This document shows positions 42,441 through 51,953 of a DNA stretch of 64,000 nt, piece after piece. This DNA comes from UBA6627 sp965248675. GTDB lineage: Bacteria > Chloroflexota > Dehalococcoidia > UBA2979. The position numbers were made by a program, and so were the translations under genes. The stretch's first letter is position 1. Each line of letters begins with the position of its first letter. The DNA is taken from contig CBDFJZ010000006.1 of NCBI GenBank assembly GCA_965248675.1, positions 62,001 through 126,000 on the forward strand, given 5' to 3'. The notes beneath the pieces are model-generated. The model did no database searches. It had not been told where the DNA came from and saw only the letters and a program-made list of their open reading frames with translations.

Positions 42441-43046
42441 CCTCCGCGTCGGCAGGGCAGTCGATCGCAGGTAGTGGGTCAGTCTGAGCGGAAGACCGGT
42501 GGCATCAGTCCCGAGTCTCCCACTCCTCGGAAGCAGCCCGTACATCACCTCGTCCACCCTCAAGCCAGCACGGTCCAGGTGATGAGCGCGCAGCGTCCCT
42601 TCGTGCTGCATTCCGAGTTTCTCCAGGACCCTGCGTGAGCGTTGGTGACGTGCATCGGTCGAGGCCCAGATCTTGGCGAGGCCGAACGTTCGGAAGCCCC
42701 ATGCGACCACGGCCCGCGATGCCTCGGGGGTGATGCCCTCGCCCCATCGGCGGCGGCTGATTGCGTAGCCGAGCATTGCGGTCCGGCTGTCTGCATCGAC
42801 TTCAAGGTTGACGGTACCGATGAGCCGCGCATCCAACACGACGGCAAACGTCGGATACTCGTCCCAGGGCTCCTCCATGTTCGTGGCGACGAACCGCTCA
42901 GCATCCGCGCGCGTGAACGGTTGCGGGACGTGCGGCAGGAAACGCGCGAACTCCTCGTCGTTGCGATAGTGAAGCGCCTCCTCAACATCATCTTTCGCGA
43001 ACGGACGGAGAATCAGGCGTTCGGTACGCACGGACTCGCCGCGCAT
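42423..43046 (-). CDS. RimJ/RimL-type GNAT N-acetyltransferase
   Basis: A 207-residue GNAT of the ribosomal protein alanine N-acetyltransferase type: ERLILRPFAKDDVEEALHYRN at the start, RRRWGEGITPEASRAVVAWGF as motif A (R-x-x-G-x-G) and NVRPR-like WASTDARHQRSRRVLEKLGMQHEG. Family members acetylate N-terminal residues of proteins or small molecules. ATG at 43046 with GGAGGGTGCG upstream. Confidence 0.88.
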   Translation of the reverse strand: MRGESVRTERLILRPFAKDDVEEALHYRNDEEFARFLPHVPQPFTRADAERFVATNMEEPWDEYPTFAVVLDARLIGTVNLEVDADSRTAMLGYAISRRRWGEGITPEASRAVVAWGFRTFGLAKIWASTDARHQRSRRVLEKLGMQHEGTLRAHHLDRAGLRVDEVMYGLLPRSGRLGTDATGLPLRLTHYLRSTALPTRRSGRPR

Positions 43047-43318
43047 CGCACCCTCCTCCAGAACGAGGCGACCCGGGATGAGCCTACCGCTAGTCGGGCT
43101 CTCGGCTCCGACTGACCACTACCCGATTGCACGTGAGAGAAGGCGCGCTGTATGCTTTCGCGCATCGCGACTCTGTGCAGAACATTAGAATTGTGCAGGT
43201 GATCGCTCAGCTTGGCGGGATGCGCTCCCTGGCAGGGGGAGCAGCGAGGACGCACCAGATGAACGCGCGCCACGCCCCGCCCTCAGGGGAGCGATCGCCA
43301 CGTCGCCGGCTCCTGTCC

Positions 43319-43624
43319 ATGGATCTCGCCAACGCCGATCTTGCCACCGTTGGCGAGGCACTCTCAACCTTGCTCGACGAGACAACGCTCGGTCACGAGG
43401 ACCGCGTCCAACTGCTCGGCAACGCCCTCGTCATGGAGGCGCTGCGCCCCTTCTGGGTCGACGGACGCAGCCCCGGCGAGGCTCACCGGATGCTCCGCGG
43501 CGCCGACCCTGAGCTCGCCGACGCCGTCGAGGCGCTCGCCCCCATGCTGCTCGGCCGCGCCGAGGCCCGCGGCGACGCCCAGCGCGCCGTCGCCGAGGTT
43601 GAGGGCCTGCTCGGAGCCGTCTAG
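43319..43624 (+). CDS. Hypothetical protein, 101 residues
   Basis: Helical protein: MDLANADLATVGEALSTLLDE, LGHEDRVQLLGNALVMEALRPFW and AVEALAPMLLGRAEARGDAQRAV. No motif recognised. The ATG lies within a longer open frame from 43127; it was chosen because upstream sequence is Arg/Ser-rich and unlike protein. The 272 bases between the divergent GNAT gene and this ATG hold no recognisable site. Confidence 0.5.
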   Translation: MDLANADLATVGEALSTLLDETTLGHEDRVQLLGNALVMEALRPFWVDGRSPGEAHRMLRGADPELADAVEALAPMLLGRAEARGDAQRAVAEVEGLLGAV

Positions 43625-43839
43625 CTGCGCGCGCCCTGTCCAAGGCGACCCGCGCGTCGCGGAGGCCCGATCGAGCCAACCGGCCTCTATATTGCGCACG
43701 AGCCGACCTCCCGAAGCGCGAGGCGTCCTCCGGATCAGGGCCGTGGGGGCTGTTGCCCCGCACGAGTCACATCCGGACCGGAGATCGACCGGACGACCGC
43801 AGATCGTTGAGTGAGCTGCCGCTCCTCGGGCCAGCGACC

Positions 43840-44160
43840 CAAAGCCGTTCGTTCCGCCGACGACCTCCCGAGGCCCCGTTCCCATTCCAACAGCGTGTGC
43901 CTAGCGGTACCAGACGCTGCTCCTTCAAGACGCCCCCACACTGCCTCCAACCCCCACCGAGACGAAACACTCCGCCCGCCGGCCACCGAAGGCCACGACG
44001 GCCGACCAGCTCCCCCGGCTTTGAGGGGTCCCGGGGACACCGTCCCCGGGCGGGGGTGTCGGGGGCGAGTGCCCCCGACGAACGAATCGACCTCCAGGGC
44101 CAGCGCGCAGCACCCCGCCAGCCGCCCACCTCGAAGACCGCGCGTTCGCCTCCAGTCCCA
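43840..44160 (+). repeat. Intergenic repeat, copy 1, with two 9-bp hairpins
   Basis: The 701 bases between 43624 and the Ku gene have no convincing gene. About 320 bases are homologous to 53165-53550 (shared CACCGAGACGAA, CCGCCGGCCACCGAAG, CCCCCGGCTTTGAGGGGTC, ACGAACGAATCGACCTCCAG). The core holds two perfect hairpins in tandem: CCCGGGGAC-ACC-GTCCCCGGG (44030-44050) and GTCGGGGGC-GAGT-GCCCCCGAC (44058-44079). Same strand orientation in both copies. Confidence 0.75.
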
Positions 44161-44265
44161 TCGCCTAAGCGAACCCCAAACCCCGTCTCGCCAGCGATCC
44201 CCACCCGCGAGCCCGCGCCGAACCCGCCCCACCCTCTCCCTCATCCGCCAACATCCACGGCCGCC

Positions 44266-44299
44266 TATACTGGTAGATCGCGCCGCCCTCGCGCGGCGC
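44266..44299 (+). promoter_or_regulatory. Possible promoter and hairpin before Ku
   Basis: TATACT at 44266-44271 is a good -10 box; no clear -35 was found. A 7-bp hairpin, GCGCCGC with GCGGCGC around CCTCGC, follows at 44280-44299, 26 bases before the Ku ATG. Confidence 0.35.
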
Positions 44300-44325
44300 A
44301 CTAGCGGGGCGAAAGGTCGACTCAC

Positions 44326-45222
44326 ATGGCCCGAGCAATCTGGCGCGGCGTGATCAGCTTCGGCATGGTCTCGATCCCCGTTCGCCTCTTCACGGCGACC
44401 GAAAGCAAAGACATCCGCTTCCGCCAGCTCCACGAGGAAACCCACACCCCCGTGAAGCAGCTCCGCTGGAGCCCCGAGCTCGACCGCGAGGTCGCCTACG
44501 ACGAGATGGCGAATGGTTACGAGTACGCGAAAGAGCAGTACGTCATCCTCAACAACGAGGACTTCGAGACACTTCCGGTCCCCTCGAAGCACACGATCGA
44601 CCTCACCGCGTTCGTCTCCAACGAGGAGATCGACCCGATCCACTACGAGCGCTCCTACTACCTCGAGCCCGACGAGGCCGGCCAGAAACCGTTCGCCCTG
44701 CTGCTCAAGGCGCTCGGCGACAAAGAGCTGCTCGCGATCGGCAAGGTTGCGCTGCGCAAGAAGGAGCACCTCTGCGTGCTCCGCCCGCACGACGGCCTGA
44801 TCCTCCTCGAGACGCTCTACTACCCCGACGAGATCCGCGAGCCCGACGGCAGCATCGACGTCGAGGGCATCGAGGTCTCCGACCAGGAGATGGAGATGGC
44901 GTTCGCGCTGATCGACATACTCCGCAAGCCCTTCGACCCCGCCGAGTACCAGGACGCCTACCGCGAGCAGCTGATGGCGATGATCACCGCCAAGCTCGAA
45001 GGCGGCGAGATCGTCACCATCGAGGGAGACGCCCCGGCCGCTGCCTCCGTCGACCTGATGGCCGCCCTCAAGGCCAGCGTCGACGCCGCGAAGTCGCGCA
45101 AGGCCGAGCCGTCCTCGAACGGCACCTCCGAAGATGGCGCTGTCGAGGACGCGGACGCGCCCGAGGCGAAGCCGCAGGCCAAAGCGAAGCGAACGCGCAA
45201 GAAGGCAGCCGCGAAGTCCTAG
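44326..45222 (+). CDS. ku: Ku domain protein (non-homologous end joining)
   Basis: A 298-residue bacterial Ku. It opens IWRGVISFGMVSIPVRLFTAT and has the conserved beta-barrel and bridge segments (YEYAKEQYVILNNEDFETL, HYERSYYLEPDEAG, GKVALRKKEHLCVLRP). A basic, Ala/Lys-rich C-terminal tail (RKAEPS, AKRTRKKAAAKS) resembles the DNA-sliding tail of other bacterial Ku proteins. It forms a ring homodimer on DNA ends and recruits LigD, encoded 32 bases downstream. Confidence 0.94.
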   Translation: MARAIWRGVISFGMVSIPVRLFTATESKDIRFRQLHEETHTPVKQLRWSPELDREVAYDEMANGYEYAKEQYVILNNEDFETLPVPSKHTIDLTAFVSNEEIDPIHYERSYYLEPDEAGQKPFALLLKALGDKELLAIGKVALRKKEHLCVLRPHDGLILLETLYYPDEIREPDGSIDVEGIEVSDQEMEMAFALIDILRKPFDPAEYQDAYREQLMAMITAKLEGGEIVTIEGDAPAAASVDLMAALKASVDAAKSRKAEPSSNGTSEDGAVEDADAPEAKPQAKAKRTRKKAAAKS

Positions 45223-45254
45223 CCGCGCGCCGACCTCGAAGCGGGTGACCGACG

Positions 45255-48083
45255 ATGCCCCGTCGTAAGTCGCGCAAACAGACAAGAGCCGGCGAGGCGC
45301 AGGCGAAACCCGCGCCCGAAGACCCGAAGGTCAGTGAGCCCCCACTGGGGCAGTACCAGGAGCTGCGGGACTTCGGGCGCACGCCGGAGCCCGAGGGGTT
45401 CCGCAACGCCCGTGACGATAACGCGCCGCTGACCTTCCTCGTCCAGAAGCATCGCGCGACCGCGCTGCACTACGACCTCCGCCTCGAGGTCGACGGCGTC
45501 CTCAAGTCCTGGCCCGTCCCGCGCGGCCCGTCCCCCGATCACAGCGAGAAGCGCCTCGCCGTCATGACAGAGGACCACCCGTTCGACTACGGCACCTTCG
45601 AGGGCATCATCCCGGCCGCCGAGTACGGTGGCGGCGAGGTGATCGTCTGGGACCGCGGCACCTACTCCCCCGACGAGGGTGGCGAGCTATCGTTCCACGA
45701 CCGCGACGAGGCCAACCGCCGGATGAACGAGGAGATCGAGGCCGGCAAAATCTCGGTCCACCTCCGCGGCGAAAAACTGAAGGGCTCGTGGACGCTCGTC
45801 AAGACCACCCAGTCTGAGAAATATTGGCTGCTGATCAAGCACCGCGATGAGGCCGAGACGCCCGGCGTCGACCTCACAACGCTCGACGCCAGCGTCATTT
45901 CCGGCCTCACGATCGCCGACCTGCAGGCCGGCCGCCGCCCGCCCGAGGACATCGATTCGCCGATCCTCGTCCCGCTCGACCTCCCCGGCGCGAAAGCGGC
46001 GAAGAAACCGCCGAAGTCTCTCGTTCCGATGCAGGCCGTGCTTTGGAAACAGCCGTTCGAGGACGCGAAGTGGCTCTTCGAGCCGAAACTGGACGGCGTG
46101 CGCGCCCTCGCCTGGATCGTGGACGGCGAGGTTACGCTCCGCTCACGCCGCGAGATCGACATGACGCTGCAGTACCCCGCCCTCGCCGATTCGCTGTCCC
46201 ACCAGCCCGCCCACACGCTCCTCCTTGACGGTGAAATCGCCGCCATGGACGACAACGGCGTTCCGTCGTTCGAGCGCCTCCAGCAACGTCTGGGTCTGCA
46301 GAACCCCGTCGAGATCGCCCGGGCCGACCGCGAAACCCCCGTCGTGTTTTATGTCTTCGACATCCTCCACGTCGACGGCGTCGACCTCCGCCGCGTCCCG
46401 CTCGAGGAGCGCAAACGCATTCTGCAGCGCATGCTCCTGCCCACCCCGTTCGTCCAATACCTCGACCACTTCGAGGCGGACGGCATCACGGCCTACAACG
46501 GCGCCGTCCACGTCGGCCTCGAGGGCGTCGTGGCGAAGCGCCGCGACAGCCCCTACGACGCCGGCAAGCGCTCCCAGCGCTGGCGCAAGGTGAAGGCGCG
46601 ACAGACCGACGACTTCGTCGTTGGCGGGTTCACCGAGGGCGAGCGGTCGCGGGCCTCCACGTTCGGGGCGCTCACGCTCGGCGTCTACGACGCGGGCGAC
46701 GCGCTGCACCCTGTCGGGGGCGTCGGCAGCGGCTTCACGGACGCCCTGCTGAAGGAGCTGCTCGCGCGCCTCGAACCGCTTGTCGTCGAGGAGATGCCGT
46801 TCGCGACGGCGCCGAAGCGGGCGGACACGACGACGTGGGTGCGCCCGAGGCTCGTGGTAGAGGTCGAGTACGCGCAAATGACCTCGGAGCGGAATCTGCG
46901 GGCGCCGGTCTTCGTCCGCCTGCGCGACGACAAAGCGCCGCACGAGGTACGCCTCGAGCAGCCGCTCACCCCCGCCGAGGCGCTCGCTGGCGCGGGCGCG
47001 CCGTCAGGCGACCTCGCCGAGCAGATCGCGTCGGTCGAACAGCAGCTCGCGCGTCCGAGGAAAGAGATGACGCTCGAGGTCGGCGAGCACGCCCTGAAGG
47101 TCACGAACCTCGACAAGGTGATGTGGCCCGAGACGCCCGAGCAGTGCGCGCTCACGAAGCGCGACGTGCTCGGCTACTACGCGCGCATGGCGCCGGTCTT
47201 GATCAACCAGCTCCGCGATCGCCCGCTCACGATGACCCGCTACCCCAACGGCATCGACCGCCCGATGTTCTACCAGAAGCACATCGACAGCCGGCCGGAC
47301 TTCGTCCCCACCGTCCCCGTCTTCTCCGAGGGAGCTGGCGAGATCGACCAGGACTACGTCCTCGTCAACAACCTCCCAACGCTGCTCTGGCTCGGCCAGC
47401 TCGCCGACCTCGCGCTCCACAGCAGCCTCGCGCGGGCCAACCAGGAGCCCGACGGCCACCACCTGGGAACCGACTTCACCGGCTCCCACGAGCAGATCCT
47501 GGACTCGCTGCTCAACTACCCGGACTTCGTCCTGTTCGACCTCGATCCGTACATCTACGCCGGCCACGAGGCGAAGGGCGAAGAGCCGGAGCTCAACCGC
47601 CTCGCCTTCAAGGCGACGGTCGACGTCGCCCAGTGGCTGAAGGAGCTGCTCGACGGAGCCGCCCTCTCCAGCTTCGTCAAGACCTCCGGCGCCACCGGCC
47701 TCCATGTCTATGTGCCAGTGCTTCGCCAGTACGACTACCAGACCATCCGAGGCGTTGCCGAGACGATCGGCGGCTTCCTCCTCGGCGCCCACCCACAGCA
47801 GGTCACCATGGAATGGCAGAGCGTCAAGCGCCGCGGCAAGGTCTTCTTCGACGCGAACCAGAACGCACGCATCAAGAATCTCGCCTGCGCCTACTCCCCC
47901 CGCGCCAAGCCCGGCGGCCCCGTCTCGATGCCGCTGCGCTGGACCGAGCTGGACAAGATCTACCCCACCGACTTCCACATCCTCAACGCCCACGAACGCC
48001 TCGAGCAGTACGGCGACCTCTGGGCGCACGTCCTCGACGCGAAGCACGACCTCGAAGCCTTGCTCGCGGCGGTCGAGGACTAA
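45255..48083 (+). CDS. ligD: ATP-dependent DNA ligase LigD (phosphoesterase-ligase-polymerase order)
   Basis: A 942-residue three-domain end-joining enzyme. Residues ~45-170 are the 3'-phosphoesterase domain (VQKHRATALHYDLRLEVDG, GTFEGIIPAAEYGGGEVIVWD). The ligase domain has the lysine adenylation site K278 in EPKLDGVRALAW, then LDGEIAA and LEGVVAKRRDSPYDAGKR. The polymerase/primase domain (~615-935) has LTNLDKVMWPE-like KVTNLDKVMWPE, GNGIDRP-like YPNGIDRPMFYQKH and the metal motif FDLDP near 760. With Ku it repairs double-strand breaks. Start ATG, 32 bases after Ku. Confidence 0.94.
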   Translation: MPRRKSRKQTRAGEAQAKPAPEDPKVSEPPLGQYQELRDFGRTPEPEGFRNARDDNAPLTFLVQKHRATALHYDLRLEVDGVLKSWPVPRGPSPDHSEKRLAVMTEDHPFDYGTFEGIIPAAEYGGGEVIVWDRGTYSPDEGGELSFHDRDEANRRMNEEIEAGKISVHLRGEKLKGSWTLVKTTQSEKYWLLIKHRDEAETPGVDLTTLDASVISGLTIADLQAGRRPPEDIDSPILVPLDLPGAKAAKKPPKSLVPMQAVLWKQPFEDAKWLFEPKLDGVRALAWIVDGEVTLRSRREIDMTLQYPALADSLSHQPAHTLLLDGEIAAMDDNGVPSFERLQQRLGLQNPVEIARADRETPVVFYVFDILHVDGVDLRRVPLEERKRILQRMLLPTPFVQYLDHFEADGITAYNGAVHVGLEGVVAKRRDSPYDAGKRSQRWRKVKARQTDDFVVGGFTEGERSRASTFGALTLGVYDAGDALHPVGGVGSGFTDALLKELLARLEPLVVEEMPFATAPKRADTTTWVRPRLVVEVEYAQMTSERNLRAPVFVRLRDDKAPHEVRLEQPLTPAEALAGAGAPSGDLAEQIASVEQQLARPRKEMTLEVGEHALKVTNLDKVMWPETPEQCALTKRDVLGYYARMAPVLINQLRDRPLTMTRYPNGIDRPMFYQKHIDSRPDFVPTVPVFSEGAGEIDQDYVLVNNLPTLLWLGQLADLALHSSLARANQEPDGHHLGTDFTGSHEQILDSLLNYPDFVLFDLDPYIYAGHEAKGEEPELNRLAFKATVDVAQWLKELLDGAALSSFVKTSGATGLHVYVPVLRQYDYQTIRGVAETIGGFLLGAHPQQVTMEWQSVKRRGKVFFDANQNARIKNLACAYSPRAKPGGPVSMPLRWTELDKIYPTDFHILNAHERLEQYGDLWAHVLDAKHDLEALLAAVED

Positions 48084-48272
48084 CGACCGTCAGCGCCCGT
48101 CCCCAGCCTTCTGGTTCGCACAGTTTTATGCTTCCCGGACGCTGACGTCCGGCTGTCACCCGGCTTGTTGCCACGTCCGAGGTCGTTAGGGCAAACCCCG
48201 ATGCCACCTGCTAGGGACACTCCGTACGCTCCCTGAGTCCAGTCCCTAAGGGCCTTCGACGAAGGAGCAGCG

Positions 48273-48920
48273 GTGAACGGCCTGCAACTGCCCAACTGGA
48301 TCGTCCCGATCACGGGCCTGGCGGCCGTCGTCTGGGCGGTCGCGATGTGGTGGATGGTCGCGACGCTCCCGGCATCCGAGGCGTCAAGCGCGGACCTCGA
48401 CCTGATCGTCGCTCGCGCTGAGATTGACCAGCTCCAGGTCACGGTCGACGAGCTGTCCCAGGAGATCGCGTCGCTCCACCAGGACCGATCCGAGTTCGCG
48501 CTCCGCCTCGACATGCTCGAACGACCGCCGGCGCTCGCCGCCGCTGCCACCCAGCCCGCCTCGCCGGTCGCGGGCGCCCCGCTGACCGAGTCCACCGCGA
48601 ACACAGCAGACGAACAGGGCGACAGCATCTCCGGCGACGCCGCGGCGAATGTGGCCAGCTCCGAGGACAGCGAAGCGGCGACCGCGGAGCCCACTCCCGA
48701 GCCGACCGCGGCGCCGACCGCCGAGCCCGAGCCCGTCATCGAGGAGCCCGCACCGGCTCCGGCGCCTCCGCAGTACGTCACCGACGGCCGTGATCGCTAC
48801 AGCTGTAGCGACTTCGACTCCTGGGAAGAGGCGCAAGCCGCCTACGAGGCGAACCTGCCCGGCGATCCGAACAAGATCGACATCGACCGCGACGGGATCG
48901 CCTGCGAGGCGCTCCGGTAG
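48273..48920 (+). CDS. Membrane-anchored protein with coiled coil and excalibur domain
   Basis: A 215-residue protein. One N-terminal membrane helix (IVPITGLAAVVWAVAMWWMVA), a coiled-coil stretch (RAEIDQLQVTVDELSQEIASLHQDRSE), a Thr/Pro/Glu-rich linker and a C-terminal excalibur-type calcium-binding motif (DIDRDGIACEALR). The Pro-Glu linker would span the cell wall side. GTG start with GAAGGAGC upstream. Role unknown; compare the same terminal motif in the SNase-like lipoprotein at 35911. Confidence 0.7.
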   Translation: MNGLQLPNWIVPITGLAAVVWAVAMWWMVATLPASEASSADLDLIVARAEIDQLQVTVDELSQEIASLHQDRSEFALRLDMLERPPALAAAATQPASPVAGAPLTESTANTADEQGDSISGDAAANVASSEDSEAATAEPTPEPTAAPTAEPEPVIEEPAPAPAPPQYVTDGRDRYSCSDFDSWEEAQAAYEANLPGDPNKIDIDRDGIACEALR

Positions 48921-48933
48921 CCGCGTGGCCTCG

Positions 48934-49794
48934 TCAGCTCGTGCTGACAGTCCCGTCGGCGAGGTGCGCACGCAGCTCGTTGACCACGGCCAGCGCCTGG
49001 GCGACGGGTTCCACGTCATGCACGCGCACCACCTGCACCCCCTCGTACGCCGCCAGTGTGTTGAACGCGACGGTCGCCTCGAGCAGCCCCGACACGTCCT
49101 GCCGCTTCTCGTGCCCAAGCAGCTCAGCGAGGAACCCCTTGCGCGACGCCGAGATCAGCACCGGCCGCCCGGTCGCGACGAGCCCACGTAACCCCTCGAA
49201 CAGCGCCAGGTTGTCCGGCAGCCGCTTCCCGAACCCGAACCCCGGATCGAGCCAGACCTGCCCGGCGCCCGCTGCCTCGAGGGCGTCAGCCCGCTCGAGG
49301 AGGAACGACTCGACCTCGCTGACGACGTCGTCGTACCCCTGATTGACGTCGTAGTGATGCGCCGGCTCGCCCCGCATGTGCATCACCGAGCAGGCGATCC
49401 CGAGCTCACCCGCGACCTCGATCATCTCCGGCTTCGTGAACCCGCTGACGTCGTTCAGCAGGTGGACGCCGGCTTCCGCGGCGGCTCGCGCCACCGCCGG
49501 ATTCCAGGTGTCTACGGACGTCGGAATCCCCTCGCGCGCGATCGTCTCGATCGCCGGGCAAACGCGGTCGATCTCCTCCTGGGTCGCCAGCTCCCGCGTG
49601 CCCGTCGACGTCGACACCGCCCCCACGTCGACGATCGCGGCACCCTGCCGCACCAGCTCCGAGGCGCGGTCGAGCGCGCTCGAGGCCGGCACGATCGACT
49701 CCCCGATCGGCGAGTCATCCGACACGTTGAGGATGGCCATCACCACGCTGCGGTCCGTGCAATCGATGGTGTGCTCGCCTAACCGCAGCTCCAT
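48934..49794 (-). CDS. folP: Dihydropteroate synthase-like protein (divergent)
   Basis: A 286-residue TIM-barrel of the pterin-binding family. Expected DHPS segments are recognisable but altered: ILNVSDDSPIGES in place of NVTPDSFSDGG, AIVDVGAVSTSTG in place of IIDIGGESTRPG, LLNDVSGF, VMHMRGEP and LDPGFGFGK and LISASRKGF near the end. The barrel and the end loops look conserved, so it could still condense p-aminobenzoate with the pterin, or use a different pterin. The ATG at 49794 overlaps the TGA of the upstream DUF2520 gene, a tight operon. Confidence 0.75.
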   Translation of the reverse strand: MELRLGEHTIDCTDRSVVMAILNVSDDSPIGESIVPASSALDRASELVRQGAAIVDVGAVSTSTGTRELATQEEIDRVCPAIETIAREGIPTSVDTWNPAVARAAAEAGVHLLNDVSGFTKPEMIEVAGELGIACSVMHMRGEPAHHYDVNQGYDDVVSEVESFLLERADALEAAGAGQVWLDPGFGFGKRLPDNLALFEGLRGLVATGRPVLISASRKGFLAELLGHEKRQDVSGLLEATVAFNTLAAYEGVQVVRVHDVEPVAQALAVVNELRAHLADGTVSTS

Positions 49795-50666
49795 CAGCCG
49801 TCCGGCCCGCCGAGCAGCTCGCGCAGCGCCGCGGCCGTCTCGTCGGAGTGTCCGAGTTCGAGATGCAGCAGTTCCGCCGCGAGTCCTCGATAGAGCGCGG
49901 CTAGCTCCGGCTCTTCGGCGAGGCTCTCGAGGTGCCTGCCCACGGTCTCGAAGTCGCCACGGGCGATCGGGCCGGTCAGTGCCTCGGATAGCGGCCGCTC
50001 GGCGATCACCGCCGCCGTCGCTTCCAGCAGCGGGCCGAGCGCGCCTCGCGCATCGTCCGCCTCGAGGCCGGCCAGCGTCCACGCGCGTGTGGCCGCCGCC
50101 ATCGCAGCAACGACATCGTTACTCACGAAGACGGCCGCTGCGTGGTATCCCGCCCGGTCGACGCCCTCGAGCCGGAAGCTGCGCGCTCCGAGGTCGTCCA
50201 CGATCGCCTCGAGGACAGCGTCCAGCGGCGCTGCCGCCTCGATCCCGCACGCGATGCCCTCAAAGCGGGCTCGCGCGCGCGCCGGCTCCTCGCCGCCGGG
50301 GAACGTCTGCAGCGGGTGCAAGCAGCCCGCGAGGCCGCCTGCAGCCGTCACCGGCGCCAGCACGTCCAGCGCACGCCCGCCGCTGAGGTGCACGACGGCC
50401 TGATCGGCGCGCCAGGCGAGACGGCCGGCCAACGCCTCGAGTTTGTCGTCTGGCACCGCGAGGAACACGAGGTCGTTCGCCGCGACCAACTCGTCGACCC
50501 CGATCGCCGCGACGAACGGCAGATGCGAGGCGAGCGCCTCCGCACTCTCGCTCGTCCGGCTGGCAACGGCGTCCAGCGCCCAGCCCGACTTCAGCAACGC
50601 ATCCGAGAGCGCGCCCGCCATGCGCCCCGCCCCAACGATCCCGATCGACGATGAGCGGTCGACCAT
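49794..50666 (-). CDS. Rossmann-fold/DUF2520 protein
   Basis: A 290-residue protein. N-terminal NAD(P) site IGIVGAGRMAGALSDALL, then VFLAVPDDKLEALAGRL and VVHLSGGRALDVLAPV; C-terminal DUF2520 domain with PLQTFPGGEEPARARARF and DRAGYHAAAVFVSNDVVAA. Similar proteins lie beside folate and pantothenate genes in many bacteria and are thought to be reductases. Overlaps the start of the folP-like gene. ATG at 50666; the frame reaches 50720 without a better start. Confidence 0.82.
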   Translation of the reverse strand: MVDRSSSIGIVGAGRMAGALSDALLKSGWALDAVASRTSESAEALASHLPFVAAIGVDELVAANDLVFLAVPDDKLEALAGRLAWRADQAVVHLSGGRALDVLAPVTAAGGLAGCLHPLQTFPGGEEPARARARFEGIACGIEAAAPLDAVLEAIVDDLGARSFRLEGVDRAGYHAAAVFVSNDVVAAMAAATRAWTLAGLEADDARGALGPLLEATAAVIAERPLSEALTGPIARGDFETVGRHLESLAEEPELAALYRGLAAELLHLELGHSDETAAALRELLGGPDG

Positions 50667-50820
50667 TGCTCCCCATCTCCCGTCCCACCGAATCGTGGAC
50701 GAACTCCAGCCTGCCGTCACCCACTACTACAGGCGTGACCCGGCCCGAACGGTCAACCAGGGTCGAAGACCCTTTGATCGCGGCTGGGTGCGCACCTAGA
50801 GTCCGACTAGCTGGAGGACC

Positions 50821-51924
50821 ATGACGAGCACGACCGAGGCCGCGCTGGCGCTCGACGGCGGAACCCCCGTGCGCACGACGCCGTTCCCCAATCGCCCGGT
50901 CCCGGCGCCGGCGACCGACGCCGAGCCCGTCTCGGCGCTCGAGGCGGAGTTCGCGCAGTTCCTCGGCGCCGACGGTGCCGAAGCCATCGCATATCGCGAC
51001 AGCGCCGTCGCCTTCGCGCTCGCCCTCGACGCGCTCGAGGTCGCCGAGGGCGAGGCGGTCCTGCCGGCGCTCAATGCAGCCGCGGCCACCGCCGCCGCCC
51101 GTGAGGCTGGGTTGACCATCGTCCCCGCCGAGGTCGAGGCGGAATCGGTCAACCTCGGTCCCCGGGGGCTCGCACGCGCGCTGAGCGAACGCACGCGTGT
51201 CGTGATCGCCGGCCATGCCTTCGGCCACCCGTTCGCTGCAAGCGAACTCGCGCGCGTTCTGGAACCGGCGGGCGTCCCGCTGATCGAGGATGCATCGGCC
51301 GCTCTTGGCGGCGGCTACCGAGGGCGCCCCGTCGGGCTGCTGGGCAGCCTCGCGCTATTCGCCTTCGGCGACTCCCACCCGCTGCCGGGAACCGGCGCGA
51401 TGCTCGTCGTGCCCGACGCGGGCCTCGCGGCGCGGCTCCGCGACGCCCGCGACCACGCGCACGCGAGCCTCGAGGAAGCTGGCGCGCGCACCGCCCTCGG
51501 CGCGCTGCGCGGCGCCGACGATGAGCTCGCCGCGCGACGGCAGCTCGCCTGGGAGCTCACGTTCGACCTGCGCGGGCGCAAGGCGATCAGCGGGATGGCG
51601 CATTCCCGCTGGGTCGTCCATGCCTACGACCGCTACGTCGTCTGCCTCCGGCGGCTGCTCTGGAAGCGCCCGCTCGACGAAAGCGTCGCCGCGTTGCGTG
51701 CCGAGGGCATCCCGTCCGACCCCGCGATCGGACCGTCGCTGCACCTCGATGCCGGCCTCCGCGCCGCGCTCGGCGACGACACACGTCTCGAGGACGATGG
51801 CTTCCCGGTGGCCCGCCGCCTCCCCAACGAGCTGATCGCGCTGCCGTTGCACGGCGGAATGACTGATCTCGACATCGCCGACATCGCGGTCGCGCTGGCG
51901 AAGCTCGCGGCCGCGAGCACGTGA
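50821..51924 (+). CDS. DegT/DnrJ/EryC1-like PLP aminotransferase-fold protein, catalytic Lys not seen
   Basis: A 367-residue protein of the sugar aminotransferase fold (AHBA synthase-like): N-terminal ALALDGGTPVRTTPFP, central IEDASAALGGGYRGRPVGLLGSLALFAFGDS. In active enzymes the next segment carries the Schiff-base Lys (FSF...K); here it reads FGDSHPLPGTGAM without Lys. A dehydratase-like His, as in ColD, is possible, but loss of PLP chemistry is just as likely. GGAGG precedes the ATG. It is followed immediately by a ROK-like gene. Confidence 0.75.
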   Translation: MTSTTEAALALDGGTPVRTTPFPNRPVPAPATDAEPVSALEAEFAQFLGADGAEAIAYRDSAVAFALALDALEVAEGEAVLPALNAAAATAAAREAGLTIVPAEVEAESVNLGPRGLARALSERTRVVIAGHAFGHPFAASELARVLEPAGVPLIEDASAALGGGYRGRPVGLLGSLALFAFGDSHPLPGTGAMLVVPDAGLAARLRDARDHAHASLEEAGARTALGALRGADDELAARRQLAWELTFDLRGRKAISGMAHSRWVVHAYDRYVVCLRRLLWKRPLDESVAALRAEGIPSDPAIGPSLHLDAGLRAALGDDTRLEDDGFPVARRLPNELIALPLHGGMTDLDIADIAVALAKLAAAST

Positions 51925-51953
51925 CGAACGAGGAGCGCCCGGCGGAGGCGGCG

